Origin: Gemmataceae bacterium
Lineage (GTDB): Bacteria > Planctomycetota > Planctomycetia > Gemmatales > Gemmataceae
NCBI GenBank assembly: GCA_017853285.1
Contig: JAFMJU010000229.1
Span: forward strand, 1 to 6,625
Length of the DNA: 6,625 bases
Direction: 5' to 3'
Each line of letters begins with the position of its first letter. Position 1 is the first letter of the stretch. The notes beneath the pieces are model-generated. The model was not told the DNA's origin, searched no databases, and saw only the letters and a program-made list of their open reading frames with translations. This document shows positions 1 through 5,875 of the stretch, piece by piece. A program made the translations under genes and the position numbers.

Positions 1-1
1 G

Positions 2-517
2 AAGCTTCTGGATCTTTCCGGCTTTCCGCAGGCTCCGGAAGTGGAGGAGGACCGCGACACCTTCGGGGGCAACGCCGAGAAAAAGGCGTGTGAGACGGCG
101 CTGGCCCTGGGGCAATGGGTGCTTGCCGAGGATAGCGGCCTGGTGGTGCCGGCGTTGGGCGGAGCCCCCGGGGTGCTATCGGCCCGTTACGCGGGAACGC
201 ACGGCGATGACGCCGCCAACAACCGGAAGCTGCTCGCGGAACTGGAAGGTAAGGCGGACCGGCGGGCCCATTATGTGTGCCATGCCGTGGTGTCGGACCC
301 GGAGGGCCGGGTGGTGGCCAAAGCCGAGGGGCATTGCCACGGGGTGATCGTGGAGGCCCAGAGGGGCTTGGGCGGATTCGGATACGATCCGCTTTTTCTG
401 GTTCCCGAGTTTCACGCGACCTTTGGCGAGTTGCCGCTTGTGGTGAAGCAAGCCATCAGCCACCGCACCCGCGCGCTGGAGGGATTGGAGCGAATCCTGG
501 GAAGGATTTCGGCCTGA
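2..517 (+). CDS. rdgB: RdgB/HAM1-family XTP/dITP pyrophosphatase, 5' end missing
   Basis: This enzyme hydrolyses non-canonical purine nucleotides (XTP, dITP, ITP) to the monophosphate and pyrophosphate, keeping deaminated bases out of DNA and RNA in the cytoplasm. The frame is open from base 2 and gives 171 residues. The family usually has about 195-205, so roughly 25-30 N-terminal residues, including the early substrate-binding T/SxN segment, lie outside the window. Visible family signatures, numbered from the first visible codon, are TFGGNAEKKA near 20-29, the core AEDSGL...GGAPGVLSARYAG at 42-64 with the likely catalytic Asp44, GFGYDPLF at 125-132 and AISHR at 151-155. The GTG at base 41 is internal to the conserved fold and is not the start. 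The stop is four bases from the stop of the convergent decarboxylase gene, so neither gene has a separate 3' untranslated spacer. Identification is firm; the true start cannot be seen. Confidence 0.95.
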   Translation, partial: KLLDLSGFPQAPEVEEDRDTFGGNAEKKACETALALGQWVLAEDSGLVVPALGGAPGVLSARYAGTHGDDAANNRKLLAELEGKADRRAHYVCHAVVSDPEGRVVAKAEGHCHGVIVEAQRGLGGFGYDPLFLVPEFHATFGELPLVVKQAISHRTRALEGLERILGRISA

Positions 518-521
518 GCTG

Positions 522-2210
522 TCAGCCCACACGCCCGGAAAGGCTCTCGCCCAGGCGGCGAAGGGCGGGGCTGGAGTCCATCCGGTCTAGCTGGACATTG
601 AGGATGGAGAATTTGCCTTTGTTGGCCAGGGCCTTGGCGAGGGCGTCGTCCAGCTCGCCCTCCGTGCGGACGAGGAAGCCCAGGCCGCTCGCGAACAACT
701 CGGGCAGCTTGTGGAACTGCCACTCCTGGACATCGTTGAAGGAGCCCTCGAGGATGAAGCGCTCGGTCAGGTAGCCGTGGTTGTTGAGGACGATCACGAT
801 GGGATCCAGCCCCAGGCGGACCGCCGAAGAGAGTTCCGTGCCCGTGAAATGGAAGGCCCCATCGCCCACCAGCACCAGCGGGCGAAGGCCGGGCATGGCC
901 ACCTGCGCGCCAATGGCGGCGGGCACCGCCCAGCCCAGCGTCGCGTAAAAGGCGCTGGAGAGGAATTTGGCCCCCTGGTGCACGGCCAGGTCGATGGAGC
1001 CGAACATGGCGTCGCCCGGGTCGGCAAGGACCGCGGTTTCGGGCGTGAGAATCGAATTCACCTTCTGGAAGAGCCTGGCGGTGGTGACAGGGCGGGACGG
1101 GTCAGCCTTCCAGGGGGCCGCAAGCGGGTTCTTGAGGCCGGGAACCGGACGGGAGAAAACTGGCAATTCCTGGCTGGCCAACCTCGCCAGGAATTCATCC
1201 AGCAGGACATCCCCGAAGGAGTGATGGCAGATGCGGATCCCTTCGGCGATGGCGAAGATGGTGTTGGTTGGCGAGAGGTGGGTGGTGAAGATCCCGGTAT
1301 CCATGTCGGTGGGCATGGCCCCCAGTGACAGGACGCAATCGGATTCCTCGACGAAATCGACGACATCCTTTCGGCTGAGCGCGCCCACATAAGTTCCGGC
1401 GTAGAGCGGGTGCTTCTCGGATATGACCGACTTGCTCAGGAGCGTGGAGCAGACTGGGATGTTGTGCTTCTCGGCAAAGGCCGTGAGCTGCGACACCAGC
1501 CCCATGCGGTGTATCTCGATCCCCGCGAGGATGACGGGCTTCTGGGCGGTGTTCAGCATGGCCATCGCCTCGCCGACGGCCTCGCGCAATTCATCGGGGT
1601 CGCTGGCGGGGGCGGCGGAGTGCTGACGCGGGAGTTCGAGGCACTCGAGGTCCACACGGTCGCGGGGGATCTCGATGTAGACCGGTTGTTTCCTGCGCAG
1701 GCAAACCTCCAGCACCCTGTCGATTTCCCGCAGGGCAGTGAGAGGATCATCGAGCACGCATTGGGCCGCGGTGATCGGTTGGAGTGAGCGGAGTTGGGTA
1801 TCAGCTGGCCCCACCATGTGGTGGAGCATGCCCCGTTTGCGCAGTTCCCTGAGGCCCGGGGCGCCGCTGATGACGACCAGGGGCGATTTTTCGGCGAATG
1901 CCCCCGCGATGGCGTTTGCGGCGCTGAGGGTGCCCACGGCATAGGTGAGACAAAGGACACCCAGCCCGCGGAGGCGGGCGTAGGCATCGGCGGCGTAGCC
2001 GGCGCACAGTTCGTTGGTGGTGCCAACCAGGCGGATCGGGCTTTCCTCCACCTGTTTCATGAAGCCGAGGACATAATCACCCGGGATGCCAAAGATATCG
2101 GTCACCCCCAATTCCCCCAGACGGCGGATGAGGTACTGAGACACGGTTGTTTTTGATACTTCTATTTCGCTTTTTATATTTTTTGATTTTTCTTGATTTG
2201 TATTATTCAT
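522..2210 (-). CDS. Thiamine-diphosphate 2-keto acid decarboxylase (pyruvate/indolepyruvate decarboxylase family)
   Basis: The 562-residue product matches the usual length of non-oxidative 2-keto acid decarboxylases, which turn a 2-keto acid into an aldehyde and CO2 using thiamine diphosphate and Mg2+. The order is the N-terminal PYR domain (about 22-185), a central domain (about 205-345) and the C-terminal PP domain (about 375-545). The residues that mark this branch of the ThDP enzymes are present: GDY with Asp45, the cofactor-activating Glu67 in TNELCAGYAADAYAR, the His130-His131 pair, the diphosphate/Mg site GDG 449-451 to NN 476-477, and Glu483 in GYLTE. The HH pair and Glu483 argue against acetolactate synthase. 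Substrate (pyruvate, phenylpyruvate, indolepyruvate or branched-chain keto acids) cannot be assigned. No signal peptide is seen, so it should be cytosolic. ATG 2210 is preferred because the fold begins near residue 21 and a good promoter lies 40 bases upstream; the ribosome site (GAG) is weak. The first 22 codons are strikingly AT-rich. It is transcribed alone, divergently from rpsB. Confidence 0.92.
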   Translation of the reverse strand: MNNTNQEKSKNIKSEIEVSKTTVSQYLIRRLGELGVTDIFGIPGDYVLGFMKQVEESPIRLVGTTNELCAGYAADAYARLRGLGVLCLTYAVGTLSAANAIAGAFAEKSPLVVISGAPGLRELRKRGMLHHMVGPADTQLRSLQPITAAQCVLDDPLTALREIDRVLEVCLRRKQPVYIEIPRDRVDLECLELPRQHSAAPASDPDELREAVGEAMAMLNTAQKPVILAGIEIHRMGLVSQLTAFAEKHNIPVCSTLLSKSVISEKHPLYAGTYVGALSRKDVVDFVEESDCVLSLGAMPTDMDTGIFTTHLSPTNTIFAIAEGIRICHHSFGDVLLDEFLARLASQELPVFSRPVPGLKNPLAAPWKADPSRPVTTARLFQKVNSILTPETAVLADPGDAMFGSIDLAVHQGAKFLSSAFYATLGWAVPAAIGAQVAMPGLRPLVLVGDGAFHFTGTELSSAVRLGLDPIVIVLNNHGYLTERFILEGSFNDVQEWQFHKLPELFASGLGFLVRTEGELDDALAKALANKGKFSILNVQLDRMDSSPALRRLGESLSGRVG

Positions 2211-2257
2211 AATAATCTCGCGGAATTTGGTATCAGGGGGCCTGACAGGTGAGGACG

Positions 2258-2286
2258 ATAGTATTCTAGGCTTGTCGGACTGCCAA
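2258..2286 (-). promoter_or_regulatory. Sigma-70-type promoter of the keto acid decarboxylase gene
   Basis: Reading the minus strand, TTGGCA (2286-2281; five of six to TTGACA) is followed after exactly 17 bases by TACTAT (2263-2258; four of six to TATAAT). Initiation would fall near 2251, leaving a leader of about 40 bases before the ATG at 2210. Spacing, sequence and position all fit, and no other gene could use it. It rests on consensus match only. Confidence 0.6.
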
Positions 2287-2317
2287 ATCCCCAGGGTGCC
2301 GGTCAGGCGGCCATTGC

Positions 2318-2346
2318 TTGAAATTGGCGTTTTCTGGTAGGCTTAA
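2318..2346 (+). promoter_or_regulatory. Possible rpsB-tsf promoter
   Basis: TTGAAA (2318-2323) is followed after 17 bases by GCTTAA (2341-2346), a poor -10. An alternative reading is TTGCTT (2314-2319), 18 bases, then TAGGCT (2338-2343). Either would place the start near 2352 and put the whole hairpin/U-tract at 2364-2422 in the rpsB leader. A promoter must lie somewhere in 2211-2400 because the upstream gene is divergent, but the exact elements are uncertain. Confidence 0.3.
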
Positions 2347-2363
2347 GGCAGTCTTCGAGCAAT

Positions 2364-2422
2364 CCGCCGAAGTGCCGGTGTCCGGAGTAAGGGCAACCGG
2401 TGGCGGGTTTTTGTTTTTTTTT
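2364..2422 (+). terminator. Terminator-like hairpin and U-tract in the rpsB leader (possible attenuator)
   Basis: CCGCC (2364-2368) pairs with GGCGG (2402-2406), and CCGGT (2375-2379) pairs with ACCGG (2396-2400). This gives a two-part GC stem with an asymmetric internal loop and a 16-base apical loop. It is followed from 2408 by fifteen bases that are all T except one G. The tract ends eight bases before the AAGGAG ribosome site of rpsB. No plus-strand gene lies upstream within reach, so a simple end-of-gene terminator makes little sense here. A leader attenuator, possibly tied to S2 levels, is the more natural reading. Folding was done by eye. Confidence 0.5.
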
Positions 2423-2444
2423 CTGACCGCAAGGAGTCTTGAGC

Positions 2445-3293
2445 GTGTCGATCATCAAGGTGGACGAGTTGATTGAAGCCGGCGTGCATTTCGGTCACCG
2501 GGCGAGCCGGTGGAACCCCAAGATGCGCCCCTACATCTACGGCAAGCGCAAGCTCATCCACATCATCGACCTGCGCGAGACTGTCCGCGGTTTGCTCCGC
2601 GCCCACAAGTACCTCACCAAGATCACTTCCGAAGGCAGTCTGGTTCTCTTCGTGGGGACCAAGCGGCAGGCGAAGGAAACCGTTGAGCGCGAGGCCAAGC
2701 GCTGCGGCATGCCCTTTGTGACCGAGCGTTGGCTGGGTGGCACGCTGACCAACTACCGCACCATCCGCGAGCGCCTGAAACGCCTCACCGAGCTGGAAGC
2801 CATGTGGCTGGGCGCCAACGAGATTCCCAGCAAGGTGGACCTCAACGCCCACATGAAGAACATGCTGAACGAGTCGGGCCGCCTGGATATCAGCCGCGCC
2901 CCCGAAACCGCCATCATCCGCACCTACAGCAAGAAGATGGTGAGCACGCTGAGCCGCGAGCTGACCAAGATCCAGCGCAACCTGTCGGGCATCCGCGACA
3001 TGGTGCGGCTGCCGGACGCGCTGGTGGTGGTGGACCCCAAGCGCGAGCATATTGCGGTGCAGGAGGCCCAGCGCATGGGCATCGCGGTGCTGTCGCTGAT
3101 CGACACCGACAGCGATCCGGACACCATCGACCTGGCCATTCCTGGCAACGACGACAGCATCCGCTCGATCGAGCTGATCGTCAGCAAGCTGGCCGACGCC
3201 GTGGTGGACGGCCGCGCCGCGAACGTGAATCGCGAGAGCAGCCAGCAGGCCATGCGGCCCCGCCCCGAGCGCTCCCTCGCCGACCGCGACTAA
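2445..3293 (+). CDS. rpsB: 30S ribosomal protein S2 (uS2)
   Basis: S2 is a late-assembling protein of the small ribosomal subunit. The product shows family landmarks: ELIEAGVHFGHRASRWNPKM at 8-27, the IYGKR...IHIIDL stretch at 31-43, LFVGTKRQA at 68-76, RWLGGTLTN at 95-103, SGIRDM...LPDALVVVD at 181-197 and DTDSDPDTIDLAIPGNDDSIRS at 220-241. I chose GTG 2445 (282 residues) because AAGGAG at 2431-2436 sits eight bases before it and because the family begins close to this point. The in-frame TTG at 2439 is only two bases from that site. The segment between KRL (112-114) and SGIRDM is about 30 residues longer than in E. coli S2 as I recall it; this is the coiled-coil hairpin region. The C-terminal tail after about 257 is rich in Arg and Asn and looks disordered. 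The gene is followed by tsf in the classic rpsB-tsf order. Confidence 0.98.
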   Translation: MSIIKVDELIEAGVHFGHRASRWNPKMRPYIYGKRKLIHIIDLRETVRGLLRAHKYLTKITSEGSLVLFVGTKRQAKETVEREAKRCGMPFVTERWLGGTLTNYRTIRERLKRLTELEAMWLGANEIPSKVDLNAHMKNMLNESGRLDISRAPETAIIRTYSKKMVSTLSRELTKIQRNLSGIRDMVRLPDALVVVDPKREHIAVQEAQRMGIAVLSLIDTDSDPDTIDLAIPGNDDSIRSIELIVSKLADAVVDGRAANVNRESSQQAMRPRPERSLADRD

Positions 3294-3294
3294 T

Positions 3295-3308
3295 CCGGAT
3301 ATATCCGG
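3295..3308. repeat. Perfect 14-bp palindrome just after the rpsB stop
   Basis: CCGGATATATCCGG is its own reverse complement and starts two bases after the TAA of rpsB (3291-3293). As RNA it would form a 5-bp stem with a UAUA loop. It could be a protein-binding dyad, or a 3' stabilising or processing hairpin for the rpsB message. No U-tract follows, so it is not itself a terminator. Confidence 0.6.
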
Positions 3309-3315
3309 TTGGAAA

Positions 3316-3346
3316 TCCGGCGCCCGGCCTTGCGCCCGGCGCCGGA
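3316..3346 (+). promoter_or_regulatory. Intercistronic GC hairpin between rpsB and tsf
   Basis: TCCGGCGCC (3316-3324) is exactly complementary to GGCGCCGGA (3338-3346), a 9-bp GC-rich stem. An inner GGC/GCC pairing (3326-3328 with 3334-3336) extends it. Its right arm contains the GGCGCC that the downstream terminator-like hairpin also needs, so the two structures exclude each other. It may be a folding switch, or a simple processing/stability element. Confidence 0.6.
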
Positions 3347-3385
3347 CCTTCGTGCCGACCCCCTAATTTGGCGCCGATTTTTTTT
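3337..3385 (+). terminator. Terminator-like alternative hairpin and U8 tract between rpsB and tsf
   Basis: CGGCGCC (3337-3343) pairs perfectly with GGCGCCG (3370-3376), extendable by two GU pairs and one AU pair at 3344-3346/3367-3369. The 3' arm is followed by one A and then eight T (3378-3385). This is the form of an intrinsic terminator, placed 40 bases before tsf. It would reduce tsf transcription relative to rpsB. The same 3' arm could instead pair with 3318-3324, and hairpin 3316-3346 would block it. Partial read-through is expected since tsf has no other obvious promoter. Confidence 0.5.
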
Positions 3386-3395
3386 GGTTGATTGG

Positions 3396-3418
3396 ATTCC
3401 CGACCGGGAATGGAGGAG
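3396..3418 (+). promoter_or_regulatory. Hairpin directly abutting the tsf ribosome binding site
   Basis: ATTCCC (3396-3401) and GGGAAT (3406-3411) form a 6-bp stem with a GACC loop. The next base begins the ribosome site GGAGGAG (3412-3418), six bases before the ATG at 3425. A stem flush against the site could hold it exposed or hinder ribosome loading. The ribosome site is clear; a regulatory role for the hairpin is inference. Confidence 0.55.
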
Positions 3419-3424
3419 AAAGTC

Positions 3425-4273
3425 ATGGCGGAAATCACCCCCGCACTCGTGAAGACCCTGCGCGACCGCACCAACGCCCCGTTCGGCGACTGCAAGAAGG
3501 CGCTGGTCGAGGCCGATGGCGACATGGACAAGGCCATCGAGATCCTGCGCAAGAAGAACAGCGCCATCCAGGCCAAGGCCTCGGGCCGCGAGGCCGGCGA
3601 GGGCCGCATCGGGATCTGGGTGGCACCGGACGGGACCTCCGGCGGGCTGATCGAGCTGCGCTGCGAGTCGGCCCCCGTGGCCAAGAACGAGCTGTTCGTG
3701 GAGCTGGCCAGCGACCTGGCGAACCATGTGGCCGTCAAGGGTCCCGCGGCGAACGCCGAGGCGATGGGCGAGGAGAAGCACCACAGCCAGGCCAAGACCA
3801 TCAAGGAGCGTATCGCCGACGTGGTTGGCCTGCTGCGCGAGAACATCCAGCCGCATCGGATGGCTCGCTACCAGGGTGGCCAGGTGGGCGGTTATGTGCA
3901 CCATGACGGCACCGTGGGCGTGATGATCCACTGCGAGGGTGCCAAGGCCGACCCCACGCTGCTCAGGGACATCGCCATGCATATCGTGGCGAAGACCCCC
4001 ATGGCCATCAGCCGGGACAAGGTTGACCCGGCCCTGATCGCCAAGGAGCGCGAGGTGTCGAAGGCGCAGGCGGAGGAGACCTCCAAGGGCAAGCCGGCCA
4101 ACATCGTCGAGAAAATCGCCGAGAACCGCCTGAACACCTGGTTGAAGGAAAGCGTGTTGGAGGAGCAGACCTTCGTGAAGGATGAATCCAAGACCGTTGG
4201 CGAGCTTCTGAAGGCCGCCGGCCTGAAGCCTGTCGCCTTCACCCGCTACAAGGTGGGCGACGCCTCGGCCTGA
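3425..4273 (+). CDS. tsf: Elongation factor Ts
   Basis: EF-Ts releases GDP from EF-Tu so that it can be recharged during translation. The 282-residue product starts at ATG 3425, six bases after GGAGGAG; the upstream in-frame ATG 3410 overlaps that ribosome site and was rejected. The N-terminal UBA-like EF-Tu-binding domain spans about 2-45, with the family stretch around TLRDRTNAPFGDCKKALVEA at 11-30. The core follows, including GGYVHHDGTVGVMIHCEG at 155-172, DIAMHIVAKTPMAI at 182-195, GKPANIVEKIAENRLN at 222-237 and EQTFVKDESKTVGE at 247-260. At 81-87 it reads ESAPVAK where E. coli EF-Ts has QTDFVAK, so the Asp-Phe pair that contacts EF-Tu is replaced by Ala-Pro. I recall the same variant in planctomycete EF-Ts. 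Everything else is standard, so I infer a working protein. The gene ends the operon; a strong terminator follows within 25 bases. Confidence 0.98.
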   Translation: MAEITPALVKTLRDRTNAPFGDCKKALVEADGDMDKAIEILRKKNSAIQAKASGREAGEGRIGIWVAPDGTSGGLIELRCESAPVAKNELFVELASDLANHVAVKGPAANAEAMGEEKHHSQAKTIKERIADVVGLLRENIQPHRMARYQGGQVGGYVHHDGTVGVMIHCEGAKADPTLLRDIAMHIVAKTPMAISRDKVDPALIAKEREVSKAQAEETSKGKPANIVEKIAENRLNTWLKESVLEEQTFVKDESKTVGELLKAAGLKPVAFTRYKVGDASA

Positions 4274-4295
4274 CGCACTCGGGCAATGTGATCTC

Positions 4296-4333
4296 AAAGG
4301 CCGGGCAGCCCGCGGGGTTGCCCGGCCTTTTTT
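4296..4333 (+). terminator. Intrinsic terminator of the rpsB-tsf operon
   Basis: AAAGGCCGGGCA (4296-4307) is exactly complementary to TGCCCGGCCTTT (4319-4330), a 12-bp stem with an 11-base GC-rich loop. A run of six T lies at 4328-4333. It begins 23 bases after the tsf stop. The symmetric A-run/T-run ends would also let it work weakly on the other strand, though no minus-strand gene reaches it. Confidence 0.93.
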
Positions 4334-4398
4334 ACGCCCCGGGGCGGGACGGTCCTATCCTGTCGGTGGGTGGTGTGCAGTCAACCGCGGAAGGTCGG

Positions 4399-5850
4399 AT
4401 GGCGGATCTGGAGGAGGAATTGCTGGGGGTGGTTGCCCGGGAGGAGGCGCTCCACCCGGAACAGCCGCTTTCGCTTTTTCCCCGGTTGGTCCTTGCGGAC
4501 TGGCTGGAGGAGCACCAGGGGCCATCGGGCCAAACACGGGCCGAATTCATCCGGCTGCAGTTGGCCTGCGAGGAGGCCGCGACCCCGTGCACCCTTCCGG
4601 CCCTCGCGGAGGATGCCCCCCGCGGCTTGCCGGATGCGTTGGCACGGGCGGGAGCCGGCCATGCGCTGGCTTGCCGGAGTCAGGCTGTCCGTTTTTTCAA
4701 GGAACATGCCCGTGCCCTTCTGGAACCCTATCCGGAATGGGTGAGGCCCCACCTGGTTTTCCGGGGCGGGTTGCCCTGGATGTGCCATGTGCCGTGGGAT
4801 GTTTGGCAGCACCACGCGGGTGGCATGTCGCGGGGAGGGTCTGGGTGGCGATTGGAAACGGTGCGCTCCTGGCGATTTCATTCGTCAACCGATGGCACCC
4901 AGGGTTTTGAGCCTGTTGCCTGGCTTCCGGGCACACCCTATGCCCTGGAGGTTTCCGGCGTGGGTGCCGCGAACGGTTTTTTCCGAAGCCCCGGAGTGGA
5001 GCGATGGCTGGGCACAGTGCGGGAACTGACACTGGCCGGGTGGGCATTTCCCAAGGCCATGACCATGGGTATGGCTCCCACGGCCCAACGGGTCCCCGCC
5101 CTGAGGCGGCTGGGTCTGCCCGCCAACCAGATTGAATTCGAGCAAATGCTGGATTTGGGACGGTTGGGTTTGCCGCCCGATCTGGAAGCGTTCAGCCTGG
5201 CCAGAAACCGGCTCACCTTCGAGGATTCGGTGTTTTTTTTCGAGGAGGGATGGGCCCTGCCTCATTTGGTCGAACTGGATTTGTCCGGCACCGGCGTGGG
5301 ATTGGGGGTGCTGTACAACCTTGGACGCAGCCCCTTGTGCGAAAATTTGCGGCGCTTGAACCTTGGACATGGGGAAATCGAGGAGACACTCGATGTGGAA
5401 ATGCTGCTGGATGCCGCATTCCACGGGCTGAAGGATATGGATCTGACCGGCAACCGGTTGAGTGACGGATTTTTGGAAACTTTGGCCGAAGCCCACTGGC
5501 TGGCTGGACTGGAGCGTTTGAACCTGAATGAGGTGGGAAGCGGCGGGCAGGGATGGGGAAGGCTGATCCGCGGTTTGGGCACCACCCTGATTGAGTTGAG
5601 GCAGGGCAATTGCGGACTGGATCCGGAGGCTGTCTCGGTATTGGGTGAATCGCCCGCGCGAAGCAGCCTGCGCCATCTGGACTTGCGTCAGAATAATCTG
5701 GGGGACAAGGGTCTTTTGGAGCTGCTGAAAATGGAATGGCCGGAATTGGTTCTTTTGGGAATTGGGCTCAACAGCATCAGCATTCCCGAGCCCGAGCTAG
5801 ACCGCAGGCTCACACCCTGGTTGACCGGGGTGGAGCTGGAGAGGCCCTGA
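4399..5850 (+). CDS. TIGR02996-domain leucine-rich repeat protein
   Basis: The 483-residue product has a short N-terminal domain (about 10-58) with the pattern FPRLVLADWLEEH...RAEFIRLQLACE. This matches the TIGR02996 'repeat-companion' domain, whose function is unknown and which usually precedes repeats such as LRRs. A middle region (about 75-225), rich in Trp and Gly, has no motif I recognise. From about 232 to 460 there are roughly nine irregular leucine-rich repeats of the LxxLxLxxN type spaced 26-28 residues apart, for example at 232-244, 260-272, 288-300, 316-328, 342-354, 369-381 and 422-435. These probably form a curved protein-binding solenoid. No signal peptide or membrane segment is seen, so it is likely cytosolic. 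I chose ATG 4399, where the domain starts, with GGAAGG (4389-4394) upstream at a rather short 4-base gap. The frame stays open back to 4288, but that would run through the tsf terminator. Partner and pathway are unknown. No convincing promoter was found between the terminator and the start. Confidence 0.85.
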   Translation: MADLEEELLGVVAREEALHPEQPLSLFPRLVLADWLEEHQGPSGQTRAEFIRLQLACEEAATPCTLPALAEDAPRGLPDALARAGAGHALACRSQAVRFFKEHARALLEPYPEWVRPHLVFRGGLPWMCHVPWDVWQHHAGGMSRGGSGWRLETVRSWRFHSSTDGTQGFEPVAWLPGTPYALEVSGVGAANGFFRSPGVERWLGTVRELTLAGWAFPKAMTMGMAPTAQRVPALRRLGLPANQIEFEQMLDLGRLGLPPDLEAFSLARNRLTFEDSVFFFEEGWALPHLVELDLSGTGVGLGVLYNLGRSPLCENLRRLNLGHGEIEETLDVEMLLDAAFHGLKDMDLTGNRLSDGFLETLAEAHWLAGLERLNLNEVGSGGQGWGRLIRGLGTTLIELRQGNCGLDPEAVSVLGESPARSSLRHLDLRQNNLGDKGLLELLKMEWPELVLLGIGLNSISIPEPELDRRLTPWLTGVELERP

Positions 5851-5875
5851 ACTGAATACCGGGGCTTTGACGTAA

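Noticed and set aside
711..1328. 205-codon open frame on the plus strand opposite the decarboxylase gene
   Set aside because: Antisense shadow of a gene with a full catalytic motif set; composition is Gly/Arg/His-rich without family features.
2439..2444. TTG start for rpsB, two codons upstream of GTG 2445
   Set aside because: Only two bases separate it from AAGGAG; the GTG has the normal eight-base spacing.
2343..3050. 235-codon open frame on the minus strand opposite rpsB
   Set aside because: Antisense shadow of rpsB; no recognisable motif and no ribosome site of note.
3290..4297. 335-codon open frame on the minus strand opposite tsf
   Set aside because: It is fully antisense to tsf, whose protein is unmistakable. 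The product is low-complexity Leu/Gly/His/Ala-rich sequence typical of GC-rich antisense frames.
4331..4361. Possible promoter for the LRR gene (TTTACG ... TATCCT)
   Set aside because: Poor matches, a 19-base spacer, and overlap with the terminator T-run; not supportable.
4288..4398. Upstream extension of the LRR protein by 37 codons
   Set aside because: The extension is encoded by the tsf terminator and its loop, carries no conserved sequence, and a better start with a ribosome site exists at 4399.
4885..5676. 263-codon open frame on the minus strand opposite the LRR gene
   Set aside because: Gln-rich shadow of the leucine-rich repeat frame with no domain or start signal.
5842..5867. Weak hairpin at the end of the LRR gene (AGGCCC/GGGCTT)
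   Set aside because: Short stem with a wobble pair and no T-tract on either strand, so it is not a credible terminator.
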